Below, piece after piece: positions 5,555-6,615 of a DNA stretch of 6,615 bases; the stretch's first letter is position 1, and the number at the start of each line of letters is the position of its first letter. The notes beneath the pieces are model-generated. The model saw nothing but the letters and a program-made list of their open reading frames with translations, did not search any database and was not told the origin of the DNA. The stretch covers positions 1-6,615 of the forward strand of contig DKLE01000217.1 in assembly GCA_002455605.1 (NCBI GenBank), in the 5' to 3' direction. The translations under genes were made by a program, and so were the position numbers. This DNA is from Firmicutes bacterium UBA6648 (GTDB taxonomy: Bacteria; Bacillota; Clostridia; Peptostreptococcales; Anaerovoracaceae).

Positions 5555-6603
5555 AAGAGATTTATACCTTATTAAATGAAGTGAATACCAATATAGATAG
5601 TTATGATGCAGAAAGCCTGACAGAGGAGGAAAAGAGAAAATTATTTAAAAATATCAGAGGAACCATAGGAAAAGGCCAAGGGAATAGGAGGCACAGCAGG
5701 AGATATGCAGGGACAGCCGCCTGTGCGGCAGTATTGATTCTTTTCGCCGGGATAATCACTTACAATGATACTGCTTATGCAGCAGCTAAAAATGTGGCAT
5801 GGAAAATTGGTGAATTTTTGGGTATAGAGAATAATTTGCAGGATTATACAACTGTAGTGGGAACCTCTAAGAGAGATAAAGGGTATACGGTTACCTTGAA
5901 TGAAGTTATTCTGGATAAAGATCAATTAATCGTATCCGCTTCGGTCAGGTCAGATGAAAAATTTTCTGAAAGCAGTGGGACTGAAACAGCGGACGTTTAT
6001 GTGAATGGAAAACAGGTTTCTGTAGCCGGAGGAGGAGTCAGCAGGCAGATCGATTCTTATACCAGGGAGTCCGTAATGGATTATGAACTGGAAAATGTAG
6101 ATACCAGTGGAAAATTGAATATTGAGATCATCTATAGCAGTATGTGGAGGGGAGAAGAGAAGACAAAAGGAAATTGGAATTTTCAATTTGAGACGGACGG
6201 AGAAAAACTGGCAGCAGATACTAAGCATTTTGCCTTAGATCAGTCCTTTAAACTGCCTAACGGCAGTGGAGTTGTTTTAACGGAATATACTTCAAATAAT
6301 CTGGGCCAAAAGATCTATTTTAAGCTCCAAAATTGGGATTATGTGCAGGATCCTATGTATGATCTGAAGCTGGAAGGAACGGATAATTTAGGAAATCAAG
6401 TGGAATTTGACCTGAGCTATATGAAAGGGCGAGAAAAGCGCGGAAGGTTGAACATATCTTCGGTTTGTGAGGGCATCGGAGAAGGGGCAGAATATCTGAC
6501 TTTAAAGCTATATGCGGTAGAAATGCCGGAAAAAAGCGGACGAATGAGTAATGATTTTACAGTTCTGGGAGAGAGTTTTATAGTACCATTAACAGAAAAA
6601 TAA
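5551..6603 (+). CDS. DUF4179-family membrane protein, likely anti-sigma factor
   Basis: A 350-residue protein with a cytoplasmic N-terminus of about 52 residues, one membrane segment (about 53-71) after an Arg-rich stretch, and an outside domain of some 280 residues. The part from YNDTAYAAAKNVAWKIGEFL (71-90) through DYTTVVGTSKRDKGYTVTLN (98-117) and the strand-rich sequence after it matches DUF4179. The C-terminal half (about 222-348) is a second beta-rich region that may be DUF5643, a common companion; that is less certain. The N-terminus lacks the HxxxCxxC motif, so this is not a zinc-binding anti-sigma. The presumed role is to hold the sigma factor of the preceding gene at the membrane until an outside signal releases it. 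Evidence for this is the ATGA overlap, the topology and the known pairing of DUF4179 with ECF sigma genes. The ribosome site AAGGGGGAG lies 6 nt before the ATG, inside the sigma gene. The protein is complete, ending 12 nt before the window does. Confidence 0.85.
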   Translation: MKEIYTLLNEVNTNIDSYDAESLTEEEKRKLFKNIRGTIGKGQGNRRHSRRYAGTAACAAVLILFAGIITYNDTAYAAAKNVAWKIGEFLGIENNLQDYTTVVGTSKRDKGYTVTLNEVILDKDQLIVSASVRSDEKFSESSGTETADVYVNGKQVSVAGGGVSRQIDSYTRESVMDYELENVDTSGKLNIEIIYSSMWRGEEKTKGNWNFQFETDGEKLAADTKHFALDQSFKLPNGSGVVLTEYTSNNLGQKIYFKLQNWDYVQDPMYDLKLEGTDNLGNQVEFDLSYMKGREKRGRLNISSVCEGIGEGAEYLTLKLYAVEMPEKSGRMSNDFTVLGESFIVPLTEK

Positions 6604-6615
6604 AGAGCAGGCTGT

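Noticed and set aside
6604..6615. Possible left arm of a terminator after the DUF4179 gene (AGAGCAGGC)
   Set aside because: The window ends before any right arm could be seen, so no hairpin can be supported.

Overview
The window looks like chromosomal DNA of a low-GC, Gram-positive anaerobe, most likely a member of the Clostridia (Bacillota; Lachnospiraceae or a relative). This rests on the AT-rich base composition, strong GGAGG-type ribosome binding sites, TTG start codons, short-loop terminators with T-tracts, and protein families (DUF4358, DHHW, DUF4179) that are typical of that group. No species can be named from the sequence alone. All seven genes lie on the + strand, and I see no RNA gene, mobile element, CRISPR array or phage gene.

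Region 1 (1-4209). After a terminator belonging to an upstream gene (11-42) comes a compact four-gene operon with gaps of 23, 11 and 12 nt. It encodes a membrane-anchored SGNH/GDSL hydrolase with a long acidic linker, a DUF4358 lipoprotein, an AlgI/PatA-type MBOAT O-acyltransferase with ten or so membrane segments, and a DHHW-family protein that carries AlgJ/AlgX-like catalytic motifs. Together they look like a Gram-positive O-acylation machine. The MBOAT would move an acyl (probably acetyl) group across the membrane, and the outward-facing SGNH/DHHW enzymes would pass it to, or remove it from, a surface polysaccharide. The substrate cannot be read from the sequence, because no glycosyltransferase or polymerase lies in the window.

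Region 2 (4210-4883). A sigma-A-type promoter (4244-4272) is followed almost at once by a terminator-like hairpin (4291-4316), then by a monocistronic PaaI-type hotdog thioesterase, and then by a symmetric terminator (4854-4883).

Region 3 (4884-6615). An ECF-like sigma-70 family factor, best started at a TTG at 4994, is translationally coupled through an ATGA overlap to a membrane-spanning DUF4179 protein, its likely anti-sigma factor. The pair is an envelope-sensing regulator. Whether it controls the O-acylation operon cannot be told from sequence.

The most interesting content is the SGNH-DUF4358-MBOAT-DHHW cassette. Its parts belong to recognised families, but its joint function and substrate are, as far as I know, not well established.
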